A DNA stretch of 47,844 bases from Streptomyces flavotricini (GTDB lineage: Bacteria > Actinomycetota > Actinomycetes > Streptomycetales > Streptomycetaceae): assembly GCF_020639365.1 (NCBI RefSeq), contig NZ_JAINUL010000001.1, positions 5,031,675-5,079,518 of the forward strand, written 5' to 3'. The translations under genes and the position numbers were made by a program. The notes below the pieces were generated by a model. It had not been told where the DNA came from. It was given only the letters and a program-made list of their open reading frames with translations, and did not search any database. Positions 17,965-25,995 of this stretch are shown one piece after another; positions within the stretch are counted from its first letter, which is position 1, and each line of letters opens with the position of its first letter.

Positions 17965-18526
17965 GCGTGCCCAGGTCGACGTCCACGGGGAACGGCACCG
18001 CCACCTTGAGCCGGTCGCGATGGATCCCGGTCGGAACGTACGTCCGGGTGACCGTGTCCAGCTCGTAGACGTGCACGACGGGCTCGCCCTGCTCGTCCTC
18101 GACCCGCCACAAGTGGGGGATGCCGGCCTGGGCGTACTTGAAGGGCTTGATCGAGCGGTCGCGGTCGGCAGACTCCTCGGACACCACTTCGACCACCAGG
18201 ACGACCTCGTCGGGAAGGTAGCGGGTGCGGTCGGGGTCGTAGGCGGCCGTGGCGGCCAGGACGTCCGGCTCGGGGCGGCTCCTCTTGTCGAGGCGGACGG
18301 TCATTTCCCGCTCGATCTCGATGCCCTCGGGTGCGGCCTTCCGCAGGCTGAAGGTCAGGTTCTCCACGAGCCGGGCGTGCCAGGACCGCTGCGGGGACAT
18401 CATGAAGATCAGCGCTCCGTCGATGAGCTCGGTGTGCCGGGGTGCCTGGGGCAGGTGGTCGAGGTCGTCCGCTTCCCAGCCGCTCGGGCGGGGCGGGAGC
18501 ATCCATTCGGGGAGCTCGGCTGCCAT
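17954..18526 (-). CDS. Uma2-family PD-(D/E)XK nuclease-like protein
   Basis: 190 aa. Matches the Uma2 family, highly expanded in Streptomyces: HTELIDGALIFMMSP, RSRPEPDVLAATAAYD and VVLVVEVVSEESADRDRSIKPFKYAQAGIPHLWRVE hold the Glu, Asp and Glu-x-Lys-type residues of the restriction-endonuclease fold, then a C-terminal beta part. Biological role is unknown for the family; nuclease activity is inferred from fold. GGAGGA precedes the ATG. Much longer in-frame readings exist upstream but run antisense to, or through, the methyltransferase gene. It is convergent with, and overlaps, the acyl-CoA ligase 3' end. Confidence 0.88.
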   Translation of the reverse strand: MAAELPEWMLPPRPSGWEADDLDHLPQAPRHTELIDGALIFMMSPQRSWHARLVENLTFSLRKAAPEGIEIEREMTVRLDKRSRPEPDVLAATAAYDPDRTRYLPDEVVLVVEVVSEESADRDRSIKPFKYAQAGIPHLWRVEDEQGEPVVHVYELDTVTRTYVPTGIHRDRLKVAVPFPVDVDLGTLTP

Positions 18527-18585
18527 CGTGTCCTCCAGAGGGTGCGGAGCCAGCCTACTGGGCCGGGCGCGTCGGTACCGGCGCT

Positions 18586-19314
18586 CTAGCCGGCCTTGCG
18601 GGCCAGGACCAGGCGCCAGCGCGGGGTCCCGTCGTCGCGGCGGCCGAAGTGGTCCAGGGGGACCGTCTCCACCGTGAAGCCGGCCGCGCGCAGGTCGGCG
18701 CGGACGCCGCCCAGCGGGAAGGTCCGGTAGTACATGACGAACGGCGGCCGCCACACGGCGTTGCGCACCCGCATCGCCGCGTCGAAGCCCGCCACCGCCC
18801 ACCACACCCAGGAGACCGGCCGGAGCGGGGCTCCGATCGGGAACGCGAAGAGGCCGCCCGGGCGCAGCGCCGCGTGGACCCCGGAGAAGAGGGCGGGCCG
18901 CTCGGCCGGGAGGAAGTGGCCGAAGGCGCCGAAGCTGACGGCCAGGTCGTACGAGCCCGCCGACTCGGCCGGCAGCGCCCGCGCGTCGGCCCGTACGAGA
19001 TCGACGCGCTCGTCGGGGTGCGCCCGCGCGGCCTCGGCCAGCATGCCCGCGCTCAGGTCCACCCCGGTCACCCGGCCCCGGCACAGCCGGAGCAGCATCC
19101 CGAGCGCGGCGCCGGTCCCGCAGCACACGTCGAGCCCGGCCCCGAAGGAGCCCTCCCGCTGGGCGAGCGTCTCCTCGACGGCGTCGAGCATGCGGTCGGG
19201 AGTGCGGAACGGGGTCTGGTCGAACTTGGGCGAGAGCAGGTCGTACCCGCGCTCGACGGACGAGAGGGCCTGCACGGCGAGCTCGCGGACGGTGGGTCCC
19301 TGTGAGGTGAACAC
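18586..19314 (-). CDS. Class I SAM-dependent methyltransferase
   Basis: 242 aa. Rossmann-type methyltransferase: motif I LDVCCGTGAALGMLLRL, the acidic end of strand 2 in VTGVDLSAGMLAEAARAHPD, motif II VRADARALPAESAGSYDLAVSFGAFGHF and motif III LRPGGLFAFPIG. Substrate is unknown; the VSWVWWAVAGFDAAMRVRNAVW insert after motif III is aromatic-rich, suggesting a hydrophobic or small-molecule acceptor. The GTG start has no clear ribosome-binding site. It lies 59 bp before the Uma2 gene on the same strand. Confidence 0.85.
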   Translation of the reverse strand: MFTSQGPTVRELAVQALSSVERGYDLLSPKFDQTPFRTPDRMLDAVEETLAQREGSFGAGLDVCCGTGAALGMLLRLCRGRVTGVDLSAGMLAEAARAHPDERVDLVRADARALPAESAGSYDLAVSFGAFGHFLPAERPALFSGVHAALRPGGLFAFPIGAPLRPVSWVWWAVAGFDAAMRVRNAVWRPPFVMYYRTFPLGGVRADLRAAGFTVETVPLDHFGRRDDGTPRWRLVLARKAG

Positions 19315-19633
19315 GGGCCCAGCCTAGTGAGGGGAGCCCGGCAGAGGGGCGCCCTCTCGCGGAGCCGGCCGCCGCCCCCGGCGTGCCTGCGGCTGCGTAC
19401 GCGCACGTGCGACGGCGGCCGCGGTGGCTCCCCCTCCGGGCCACCGCGGCCGCCGTCCTTGTTGTGCTCCCCCGTCGTCCGTGCTCCCGGCGGTTCCCCC
19501 GTGACCCCACCGGGCCGTGCTCCCCCGTGACCGCGTGGGGTTCCCCCGAATCCCCGCGCGGCCCCCGTTGGTCCGGTTCCCGTATCCCCCGTGGAACCGG
19601 ACCCTCGTCCCCCGCTATCCCCCGTGGGACGTC
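19315..19633. other. Gene-free C-rich segment between the methyltransferase and afsS genes
   Basis: No convincing ORF. From ~19460 to 19630 the plus strand repeats irregular blocks of CCCCCGTG-type sequence (CCCCCGTGACC, CCCCCGTGACCGCG, CCCCCGTGGAACC, CCCCCGTGGGAC) every 25-50 bp. On the afsS strand this is a G-rich tract directly after the gene, which might form stable RNA structure or act as a terminator. A weak dyad (CGGCCGCGG-type, 19410-19460) precedes it. Confidence 0.5.
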
Positions 19634-19864
19634 TTACGGACGCGGACCCGAGGCGTGGTTGTCCATCGCCACGATGTCCTCGGCCGAAGCCGGCTTCATC
19701 TCCAGCGGCTTGATCTCGATGCCGGAGGCGTGGTTGTCCATCGGCGTGATGTCGACGCCCGGTGCCAGGCTGTCGTCGAGCGGCTTGATCTCGATGCCGG
19801 ACGCGTGATTGTCCATCGGCTTCATGTCGCCGTCGTTCGGCAGGATGTTCTCGTTCGTCGTCAT
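19634..19864 (-). CDS. afsS: AfsS-like small regulatory protein with MDNHASG repeats
   Basis: 76 aa, just downstream of afsR as in S. coelicolor. AfsS proteins are ~60-70 aa and built of a repeated T-x-x-D-N-H-M-P motif; they activate antibiotic production downstream of AfsR. Here the repeat is M-D-N-H-A-S-G, three times (residues 17-23, 42-48, 67-73); the first two copies continue as an identical IEIKPL. Asp-Asn-His is kept but Met-Pro is replaced by Ala-Ser. The ATG at 19864 has AGGAGA before it. It has its own promoter and is separated from afsR by a hairpin. Confidence 0.82.
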   Translation of the reverse strand: MTTNENILPNDGDMKPMDNHASGIEIKPLDDSLAPGVDITPMDNHASGIEIKPLEMKPASAEDIVAMDNHASGPRP

Positions 19865-19969
19865 CGGTTCTCCTGATGGATGGGTCGGGCCCGTTCGGCG
19901 ATTCCCCCGCGGACCGCCGAACGGGTGGTCCTCCAGCCGACTCTCGCGCCCCCCGACGCGGTGAGTCGA

Positions 19970-20010
19970 TGTATCCATCTTGGCGGGCGGCGATAAACGA
20001 ACGATGAATG
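19970..20010 (-). promoter_or_regulatory. SARP-type afsS promoter with 11-bp-spaced direct repeats
   Basis: On the minus strand CATTCATC (20010-20003) and CGTTTATC (19999-19992) are direct repeats starting 11 bp apart, the spacing used by SARP regulators. The second overlaps a -35 (TTTATC), 16 bp before a -10 (GATACA, 19975-19970). AfsR is known to bind the afsS promoter over its -35 in S. coelicolor, where PhoP competes; this matches in position and pattern. Confidence 0.6.
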
Positions 20011-20046
20011 CCCCGTTCATCAGCCGATCACCAGCCGGCGGGCAGC

Positions 20047-20070
20047 CGGCCGGCCGCCGACGGCCGGCCG
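20047..20070 (-). terminator. Hairpin between afsR and afsS
   Basis: CGGCCGGCC GCCGAC GGCCGGCCG: perfect 9-bp stem, 6-base loop, 21 bp past the afsR stop. It likely ends afsR transcription, leaving afsS to its own promoter. Confidence 0.6.
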
Positions 20071-20090
20071 ATCACCGCAGCTCAGGCGCC

Positions 20091-23000
20091 TCAGGCCGCT
20101 ATCTCCGCGGCCAGCAGGGCCTGTACTTCGGCCAGTTCCGCGGACTTCAGCTGCTTGAAGACGACCTCCGCGTCCCGCCAGCACACCCGCGCCCGGTCCC
20201 GCTGCCCCAGCCGCCGCAGCGCCTTCCCCAGCACCGTCAGCACCGTGGCCCGCCGCCACTCCCCGCCGATCCCGCGCAGCGCGATGGCCTGTTCGGCGTG
20301 CGCGGCGGCCAGTGTGGGCCGGTGCGCGGCCAGATGGGCCACGGCGAGCCGGAAGTGCGTCACGCCCTCCCACAGCGGCTGCCGGTTGTCGTGGAACAGG
20401 GAGAGCGCCTCGGTGAGCTGGTCCTGCGCCTCGCCGAGGCGCCCCGCCTCGGTGAGGGCGATGCCCAGCGCGTAGCGGCCGTTGGCCAGGCGCAGCGTCA
20501 GGCCCATCCGGTCGTATATGGCGATGCCCTGCCCGGCGAGGTCGATGGCACTGGTCAGCCGTCCCAGTTCGACGTGGATCCGGGAGAGGTTGCACAGGGC
20601 GCTGGCCTCGCCGATGTGGTTGCCGTCGGCGCGGAAGTTCTCGATGGCCTCCAGCAGGTACCGCTCGCCGTCGGCGTGCCGGCCCTGGTAGAGGGCGATG
20701 ATCCCGCGGTCGTTGGGCGCCCAGCAGCTGGGCAGCGGGTCGCCGGCCTCGCGGGCGAGGTCCATGGCCTGGCGGGCCTCCTCGTCGGCTTCGCCGAAGC
20801 GGCCCGCGACCAGGTGGACGTTGGTCAGGGTGGTCCGGGCCCGGCCTTCCGCGTGCGGGTCCTTCGCGGCGTGCGCGGCGTCGCGCAGGGCCACGGCGGC
20901 GGACTCGTACTGCTTGGAGTTGGCCCCAGACTCGGCGAGGTCCTTCGCCGCCCACAACAGGTCGACGGCCCGGCGCAGCACGTCCGCCCGCCCGGTCGAG
21001 CGTACGGAGGCCTGCCGGACGCAGGCCAGCAGCGGGTCCGCCTCGGCGTACAGCCAGTCCAGGGCGGCGCGGGGTTCGGCGAAGCGCAGGCCGGGGTAGT
21101 GGGTCGCGGACAGGTGGGCCGGGAGCCGGTCGCCGGGCCGTTCCACCGCGTACACCGCGGAGGCGGTGGCGAGGTAGAAGTCCAGCAGCCGGTCCAGGGC
21201 CGCGTCGCGGCCGCTCGGCGGCTGCTCGTCCCGTTCGGCGCACGCACGCGCGTAGAGGCGCACGAGGTCGTGGAAGCGGTAGCGGCCGGGCGCGGCCGAT
21301 TCGAGGAGGGAGCAGTCCACTAAGGCTTCGAGGAGGTCCTCGGTGTCGTACTCGGGCAGGTCGAGTACGGCGGACGCGGCGGCCAGCGAGATGTCGGGCC
21401 CGTCGGCGAGGCCGAGGAGGCGGAACGCGCGCTGCTGTTCGGGCTCCAGCTGTCCGTACCCGAGCTCGAAGGTGGCCTTCACGGCGAGGTCGCCGGCCTG
21501 GAGCTCGTCGAGCCGGCGGCGCTCGTCGGCCAGCTTCGCGGCGAGGACGGACACGGTCCAGGTGCGGCGGGCGGCCAGCCGGGAGGCGGCGATGCGGATG
21601 GCGAGCGGCAGGAACCCACAGGCACCGACCACGTCGAGGGCTGCCTGGCGTTCGGCGCCGACGCGCTCCGCACCCACGATCCGGGTGAACAGCTGGAGGG
21701 CCTCCTCGGGACTCATCACGTCGAGGTCGACGAGATGGGCGCCCGCGAGGCCCGCCATGCGGACCCGGCTGGTGACGAGCGCGGCGCAGCCGGCGGTGCC
21801 CGGCAGCAGCGGGCGGACCTGGGCGGCGTCGCGGGCGTTGTCGAGCAGGACCAGGACGCGGCGGCCGTCGAGCGTGGACCGGTACAGTGCGGCCCGCTCG
21901 GCGGCGCTGTCCGGGATGGCCGTGTCGGGGGTGCCGAGGGCGCGCAGGAAGGAGCCGAGGACGGCGACGGGCTCGGCCGGCCGCGGCTCGGTGCCCTGGA
22001 GGTCCACGTAGAGCTGTCCGTCGGGGAAGTGCGGGCGGGCGGCGTGCGCCACGTGCACGGCGAGGGTGGTCTTGCCGACGCCGCCGATGCCGGCGAGCGC
22101 GGAGACGGCCATGACCTGGCCGCCGACGCCCGACAGGATCTCGCCCAGCTCGTTGACGAAGGTGGTGCGGCCGGTGAAGTCGGCGACGGTGGCGGGCAAT
22201 TGGGCGGGCCTTACGAGTGCGGGCGCTGCGGCCGGGGCCGGGTCCTCGGCGCAGGCGAGTTCGGCGTCCGCGCGCAGGATGCGCTGCTGGAGCGCGGCGA
22301 GTTCGGGTCGGGGGTCGACGCCGAGTTCGTCGGCGAGGAGCCGGCGGGTGTCGGCGTACACGGCGAGCGCCTCTGCCTGGCGGCCGCTGCGGTAGAGGGC
22401 GAGCATGAGGAGCTCGCGCAGGCGCTCGCGCAGCGGGTGGGCGGCGGTGAGGGCGGTGAGCTCGGAGACGGCCTCGGCGTGGTGGCCGACCTCCAGATCG
22501 AGGTCGAGGCGGGTCTCCAGCAGCTGCAGGCGCCATTCCTGCAGCCTCGTACGCTCGGTGTCCGCGTGCGGGCCGGGGACCCCGGCGAGCGGTTCGCCGT
22601 CCCAGAGGTCGAGCGCGCGGTCGAGCAGCGTACGGGCGAGGATGCGGTCGCCGGCGGCGCGGGCCTGTTCGGCCTCGGCGGCGAGGCCGCGGGCGACGCC
22701 GAGGTCGAGGGCGTCGGCAGGAGTGTGGATGGCGTAGCCGCCGGACTCGGTGACGAGCATGCCGGGCGCGAGGACCTTGCGCAGGCGGGAGGCGTAGGTA
22801 CGGATCGTGGCGAGGGCCTGCTGCGGGGGGTCCTCGCCCCAGATCGCGTCGATCAGCTCGGGCGCGGTGGCGGTACGGCCGCCGCGCAGCAGGAGCGCGG
22901 CGAGCAGGGCGCGCTGCTGGGGAGTGCCGGAGGGCAGCGCCTCGCCGCCGCGCCAGGCGCGGATGGGGCCGAGGACGGCGAAGCGGCAGGAGGCGGGGTC

Positions 23001-23198
23001 GGGGGTGGTGTCGGGGGCGGGCGTGCCGGTGCCGGTGTCCGCGGCGGCTGCGGCGGCCGTGCCGGCTTCGGTGTCCGCGGCGGGAGCGGCGTTGAGGTCG
23101 GGCCGAGTCCCGGTCGTGGCGTCCGGCGCGGCAGCGGAGTGGCGCCGGGCTGCCTCGGGGTGGTTCCGCTGGTGCGGGATGGCCGGTATGCCGTCCAT
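20091..23198 (-). CDS. afsR: AfsR, SARP-NB-ARC-TPR global activator
   Basis: 1035 aa; S. coelicolor AfsR is 993 aa. Residues 1-70 are an Ala/Thr-rich extension. A SARP winged-helix (~71-165, RFAVLGPIRAWRGGEALPSGTPQQRALLAALLL) and bacterial transcriptional activation domain (to ~320, AEAVSELTALTAAHPLRERLRELLMLALYRSGRQAEALAVY) follow. Then comes an NB-ARC ATPase with P-loop GIGGVGKTT near 372 and the VLVLLDNARDAAQVRPLLPG segment, and TPR-type helices from ~740 (AYARACAERDEQ to the end). AfsK-phosphorylated AfsR activates afsS. GGGGGGA lies before the ATG. AfsK is ~10 kb away in this window. Confidence 0.93.
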   Translation of the reverse strand: MDGIPAIPHQRNHPEAARRHSAAAPDATTGTRPDLNAAPAADTEAGTAAAAAADTGTGTPAPDTTPDPASCRFAVLGPIRAWRGGEALPSGTPQQRALLAALLLRGGRTATAPELIDAIWGEDPPQQALATIRTYASRLRKVLAPGMLVTESGGYAIHTPADALDLGVARGLAAEAEQARAAGDRILARTLLDRALDLWDGEPLAGVPGPHADTERTRLQEWRLQLLETRLDLDLEVGHHAEAVSELTALTAAHPLRERLRELLMLALYRSGRQAEALAVYADTRRLLADELGVDPRPELAALQQRILRADAELACAEDPAPAAAPALVRPAQLPATVADFTGRTTFVNELGEILSGVGGQVMAVSALAGIGGVGKTTLAVHVAHAARPHFPDGQLYVDLQGTEPRPAEPVAVLGSFLRALGTPDTAIPDSAAERAALYRSTLDGRRVLVLLDNARDAAQVRPLLPGTAGCAALVTSRVRMAGLAGAHLVDLDVMSPEEALQLFTRIVGAERVGAERQAALDVVGACGFLPLAIRIAASRLAARRTWTVSVLAAKLADERRRLDELQAGDLAVKATFELGYGQLEPEQQRAFRLLGLADGPDISLAAASAVLDLPEYDTEDLLEALVDCSLLESAAPGRYRFHDLVRLYARACAERDEQPPSGRDAALDRLLDFYLATASAVYAVERPGDRLPAHLSATHYPGLRFAEPRAALDWLYAEADPLLACVRQASVRSTGRADVLRRAVDLLWAAKDLAESGANSKQYESAAVALRDAAHAAKDPHAEGRARTTLTNVHLVAGRFGEADEEARQAMDLAREAGDPLPSCWAPNDRGIIALYQGRHADGERYLLEAIENFRADGNHIGEASALCNLSRIHVELGRLTSAIDLAGQGIAIYDRMGLTLRLANGRYALGIALTEAGRLGEAQDQLTEALSLFHDNRQPLWEGVTHFRLAVAHLAAHRPTLAAAHAEQAIALRGIGGEWRRATVLTVLGKALRRLGQRDRARVCWRDAEVVFKQLKSAELAEVQALLAAEIAA

Positions 23199-23294
23199 CT
23201 GTCGTCCCCCCTGCCTTCCGTCGGTGTAAGGGCCAGTCTGCCCTGTCTTGCGCTTACCCGTCAGCCCGTGTCGGACCGATCACTCGCCAAGTAG

Positions 23295-23309
23295 CTGACG
23301 GTTCGTCAG
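23295..23309. promoter_or_regulatory. Regulon operator copy 5 (perfect)
   Basis: CTGACGGTTCGTCAG, 21 bp before the amidohydrolase start. A -10-like TACCGT follows it, so the site would overlap the promoter. Confidence 0.75.
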
Positions 23310-23330
23310 ATCAGCGCTACCGTAGTCCAC

Positions 23331-24551
23331 ATGGAGACCTTCCCGAAGATCATCTCGGTGGACGACCACACGGTTGAGCCTCCCCATGTCTGGCGGGACC
23401 GGCTCCCGTCCAAATACCGGGACACCGGCCCCCGGATCGTCCGCGCCCCCCTGAAGGAAATGACCTTCCTGGGCGGGAAGTTCGCCCCCGTCATGGGGGC
23501 CAAGGGCGACGACGGCCCGATCGGTGACTGGTGGGTGTACGAGGACTTGCACCGACCCCTCACCCGTCTCGACACCGCCGTCGGCTACGACCGCGACGAG
23601 ATCAAGCTCGAAGTCATCACGTACGAGCAGATGCGCCCGGGCTCCTTCTCGGTTCCCGAGCGCCTCGCGGACATGGACGTCAACCACGTCCAGTCGGCGC
23701 TCTGCTTCCCGACCTTCCCCCGCTTCTGCGGCCAGACCTTCACCGAGGCCAAGGACCACGAGCTCGGGCTGCTCGGTGTGCGGGCGTACAACGACTGGAT
23801 GGTGGAGGAGTGGTGCGGCCCGGACGCGCACGGCCGCCTGATCCCCCTCACCCTGATCCCCCTGTGGGACGCCCGGCTGGCCGCCGCCGAGGTCCGCCGC
23901 AACGCGGCGCGCGGCGTGCGCGCGGTCGCCTTCTCGGAGATACCGCCGCACCTGGGCCTCCCGTCCGTCCACACGGACGAGTGGGACCCCTTCCTGGAGG
24001 CGTGCGACGAGACCGGCACGGTCATCGCGATGCACATCGGCTCCTCGTCGCGCATGCCGTCGACCTCGGCGGACGCGCCGCCGGCCGTCGGCTCCACCAT
24101 CACCTTCGCCAACTGCTGCTTCTCGATGGTCGACTGGCTGATGAGCGGCAAGTTCGAACGCTTCCCCAACCTCAAGATCATGTACGCGGAGGGGCAGATC
24201 GGCTGGATCCCGTACATCCTGGAGCGCGCGAACGTGGTGTGGGAGGAGAACCGGGCCTGGGGCGGCGTCGCGGACAAGGTGCACCGTCCGCCGTCGGAGC
24301 TCTTCGCGGAGCACGTCTTCGGCTGCTTCTTCGACGACCCGTTCGGCCTGAAGAACCTCGACTCGATCGGCGTCGCGAACGTCCTCTACGAGACCGACTA
24401 CCCGCACTCGGACTCGACGTGGCCGAAGTCGCGGGAGGTGGGCGAGGCCCAGATGTCCCACTTGCAGCCGGACGTGGTGGACCGCATCGTCCGCGGCAAC
24501 GCGATCGACCTGCTGGGACTGACGCCGGAAGGGCTGTGGGCCGGGGCGTGA
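23331..24551 (+). CDS. Amidohydrolase family 2 (ACMSD-like) protein
   Basis: 406 aa TIM-barrel amidohydrolase of the PF04909 group, which includes decarboxylases and hydrolases of ring-cleavage products. Features are SVDDHTVEPPHVW near the start (in place of the usual HxH), MHIGSSSRM, FPNLKIMYAEGQIGWIPYILERA and the late ETDYPHSDSTWP with the metal-liganding Asp. Proteins of this exact type are common beside F420 and acyl-CoA genes in actinobacteria, with unknown substrate. It lies directly behind a regulon operator; no good ribosome-binding site precedes the ATG, suggesting a leaderless or very short leader transcript. Confidence 0.87.
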   Translation: METFPKIISVDDHTVEPPHVWRDRLPSKYRDTGPRIVRAPLKEMTFLGGKFAPVMGAKGDDGPIGDWWVYEDLHRPLTRLDTAVGYDRDEIKLEVITYEQMRPGSFSVPERLADMDVNHVQSALCFPTFPRFCGQTFTEAKDHELGLLGVRAYNDWMVEEWCGPDAHGRLIPLTLIPLWDARLAAAEVRRNAARGVRAVAFSEIPPHLGLPSVHTDEWDPFLEACDETGTVIAMHIGSSSRMPSTSADAPPAVGSTITFANCCFSMVDWLMSGKFERFPNLKIMYAEGQIGWIPYILERANVVWEENRAWGGVADKVHRPPSELFAEHVFGCFFDDPFGLKNLDSIGVANVLYETDYPHSDSTWPKSREVGEAQMSHLQPDVVDRIVRGNAIDLLGLTPEGLWAGA

Positions 24552-24636
24552 GCGGTCGGGAGCCCGGAGGTCCCCTTGCGGCGAAGGCGAAGATCAAGGC
24601 ATGCTTCGCCGGAGCAAAGTGGGAGGGGCGGTGGCG

Positions 24637-25464
24637 GTGGACAAGCGGACCGTGGTGACCGGGGTGTTGTGCGCGGTGGCGGCGCTGGGCGCGTCCGCCG
24701 TCATGACGAAGGTGGTGCCGGCTGCGGAGGGCCGACCGGAGGCGCACGTCAAGGCGGCGGCCCCGGCGAAGCCCTCACCGAGCTCGTCTTCGCGATCGCA
24801 AGCAGCGAAGCAGCCGCAGCTGGACACCTCGGGTTCGCCCCGTCCGGGCAGTCCCGCCGCCTTCACCGGTGCCCTGTTCGAAGGCGGCGTACAGGGTGAC
24901 CACTTCTGCACCGCCACAGTGGTGCACAGCGCGGGCAAGAACCTGATCGTCACCGCGGGGCACTGCCTGCTCGCCGGGAAGCACGGCGACGCAGGGGCGG
25001 TCTTCGCACCCGCGTACGCGAACGGCGGAGCCCCGTACGGTGCCTGGACCATCGAAGAGGTCTTCGAGGACTCCCGCTGGTCCGAGGACTCGGACGACGA
25101 CTACGACCTCGCCTTCGCCCGCCTCGCCCCGGACGCCTCGGGCCGCAACATCGAGGACGTCACGGGCGCCGCGGCCCTGGACACCACGGGCCGTTCGGGC
25201 GAGGAGATCACCGTCACCGGCTACCCGGCGGACCGCAAGGTCCCGCGCACGTGCACGGCGTCGGCGATCCGCGAGACGCCGACGGAGCAGCGCTTCGACT
25301 GCGCGGACTTCCCGGGTGGTACGAGCGGCAGTGCCTGGCTCGCGAAGGACGGCAAGATCATCGGGATCCTCACGGGCGGCGACACGGACGACGTCTCGAC
25401 GAGCACGATCCTGGGGGAGTACGCGGCGCAGCTGTACGCGAAGGCGACGGCGACGGCCCGCTGA
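24637..25464 (+). CDS. Secreted trypsin-like serine protease
   Basis: 275 aa from the GTG at 24637 (GGAGGGG about eight bases before); in-frame starts at 24601 and 24631 are possible. A signal sequence (VVTGVLCAVAALGASAVM) is followed by a Ser/Pro-rich linker and the chymotrypsin-fold domain. The triad is visible: His109 in VTAGHC, Asp157 in DDDYDLAFARL, Ser230 in PGGTSGSAWL. The oxyanion motif is GTSGS rather than GDSGG, as in glutamyl-endopeptidase-like Streptomyces proteases of the V8 type. An acidic patch (SRWSEDSDDDYD) precedes the Asp. It is expected to act outside the cell. Confidence 0.87.
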   Translation: MDKRTVVTGVLCAVAALGASAVMTKVVPAAEGRPEAHVKAAAPAKPSPSSSSRSQAAKQPQLDTSGSPRPGSPAAFTGALFEGGVQGDHFCTATVVHSAGKNLIVTAGHCLLAGKHGDAGAVFAPAYANGGAPYGAWTIEEVFEDSRWSEDSDDDYDLAFARLAPDASGRNIEDVTGAAALDTTGRSGEEITVTGYPADRKVPRTCTASAIRETPTEQRFDCADFPGGTSGSAWLAKDGKIIGILTGGDTDDVSTSTILGEYAAQLYAKATATAR

Positions 25465-25995
25465 GCCGCCGGTGCCCGCGGTGCGCGAGCCGGGGCTCCG
25501 GGTCCGCGGTCGCGTCCGCCCCGGGGTCCGAGACCGGTCACCCGGGGAACGAGGAGCGGCGCCGGGAGGGCTCCAGATCCGTGCCATCGGGGTCACGACC
25601 GGCGCCCCCTTGCAGAACTGACGGTCCGTCGGTGATGCCGGCCCGGTTTGGGTACGATGGTGCATGGTCGTAAACATTCGGCCACCCGACCGCTCGAAGG
25701 ACTGGATCGGTGTCACCTGGCATGACGACCGCAAGGCGGTGGGAGTGCGGCCGCCCTTCGGTCGCGACGGGCGTCGCGGAGGCTCTGGGCGGACGGGGCC
25801 GGACATCCGGCGGCGCCTGGTGCGGGGCCTTCCACCGTCGGGGGAGCCGGTTCGGGCGTTGCCCGTTGGGCCGTATAGGTGGTCTTTGCCAGCCGGGTGT
25901 GCACCTCGTCGGTTCGGGTAAGCAGAATGCTTTTGCCGCTTGCCGTGGGCCCTGCATCTCGTTGTGAGTTCGTGTAGTTGGAGGTAAAACCGCCC
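25465..25995. other. 531-bp gap upstream of the XRE regulator
   Basis: No ORF here has both a ribosome-binding site and a family match; an 85-codon frame from the ATG at 25664 lacks a ribosome-binding site and is arginine/proline-rich. The gap contains one regulon-type operator (25618-25632) and a small palindrome AAGCA GAA TGCTT (25920-25932) about 65 bp before the XRE start, a possible operator for that gene. Confidence 0.5.
25618..25632. promoter_or_regulatory. Orphan regulon operator copy (one mismatch)
   Basis: CTGACGGTCCGTCGG, one base off the consensus, with no catabolic gene directly downstream. It could mark a lost or moved target gene, an unrecognised transcript starting near 25664, or chance. 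Confidence 0.45.

Noticed and set aside
17954..19510. 518-codon frame fusing the Uma2 gene with upstream sequence
   Set aside because: The extra N-terminal part overlaps the methyltransferase gene in another phase; Uma2 has its own ATG with GGAGGA at 18526.
20020..22536. 838-codon frame in another phase over afsR
   Set aside because: Arg/Pro/Ala-only translation typical of a shifted high-GC frame; the AfsR frame has all expected motifs.
25664..25921. 85-codon ORF after the orphan operator
   Set aside because: No ribosome-binding site, no family match and Arg/Pro-rich composition; recorded as part of the gap instead.
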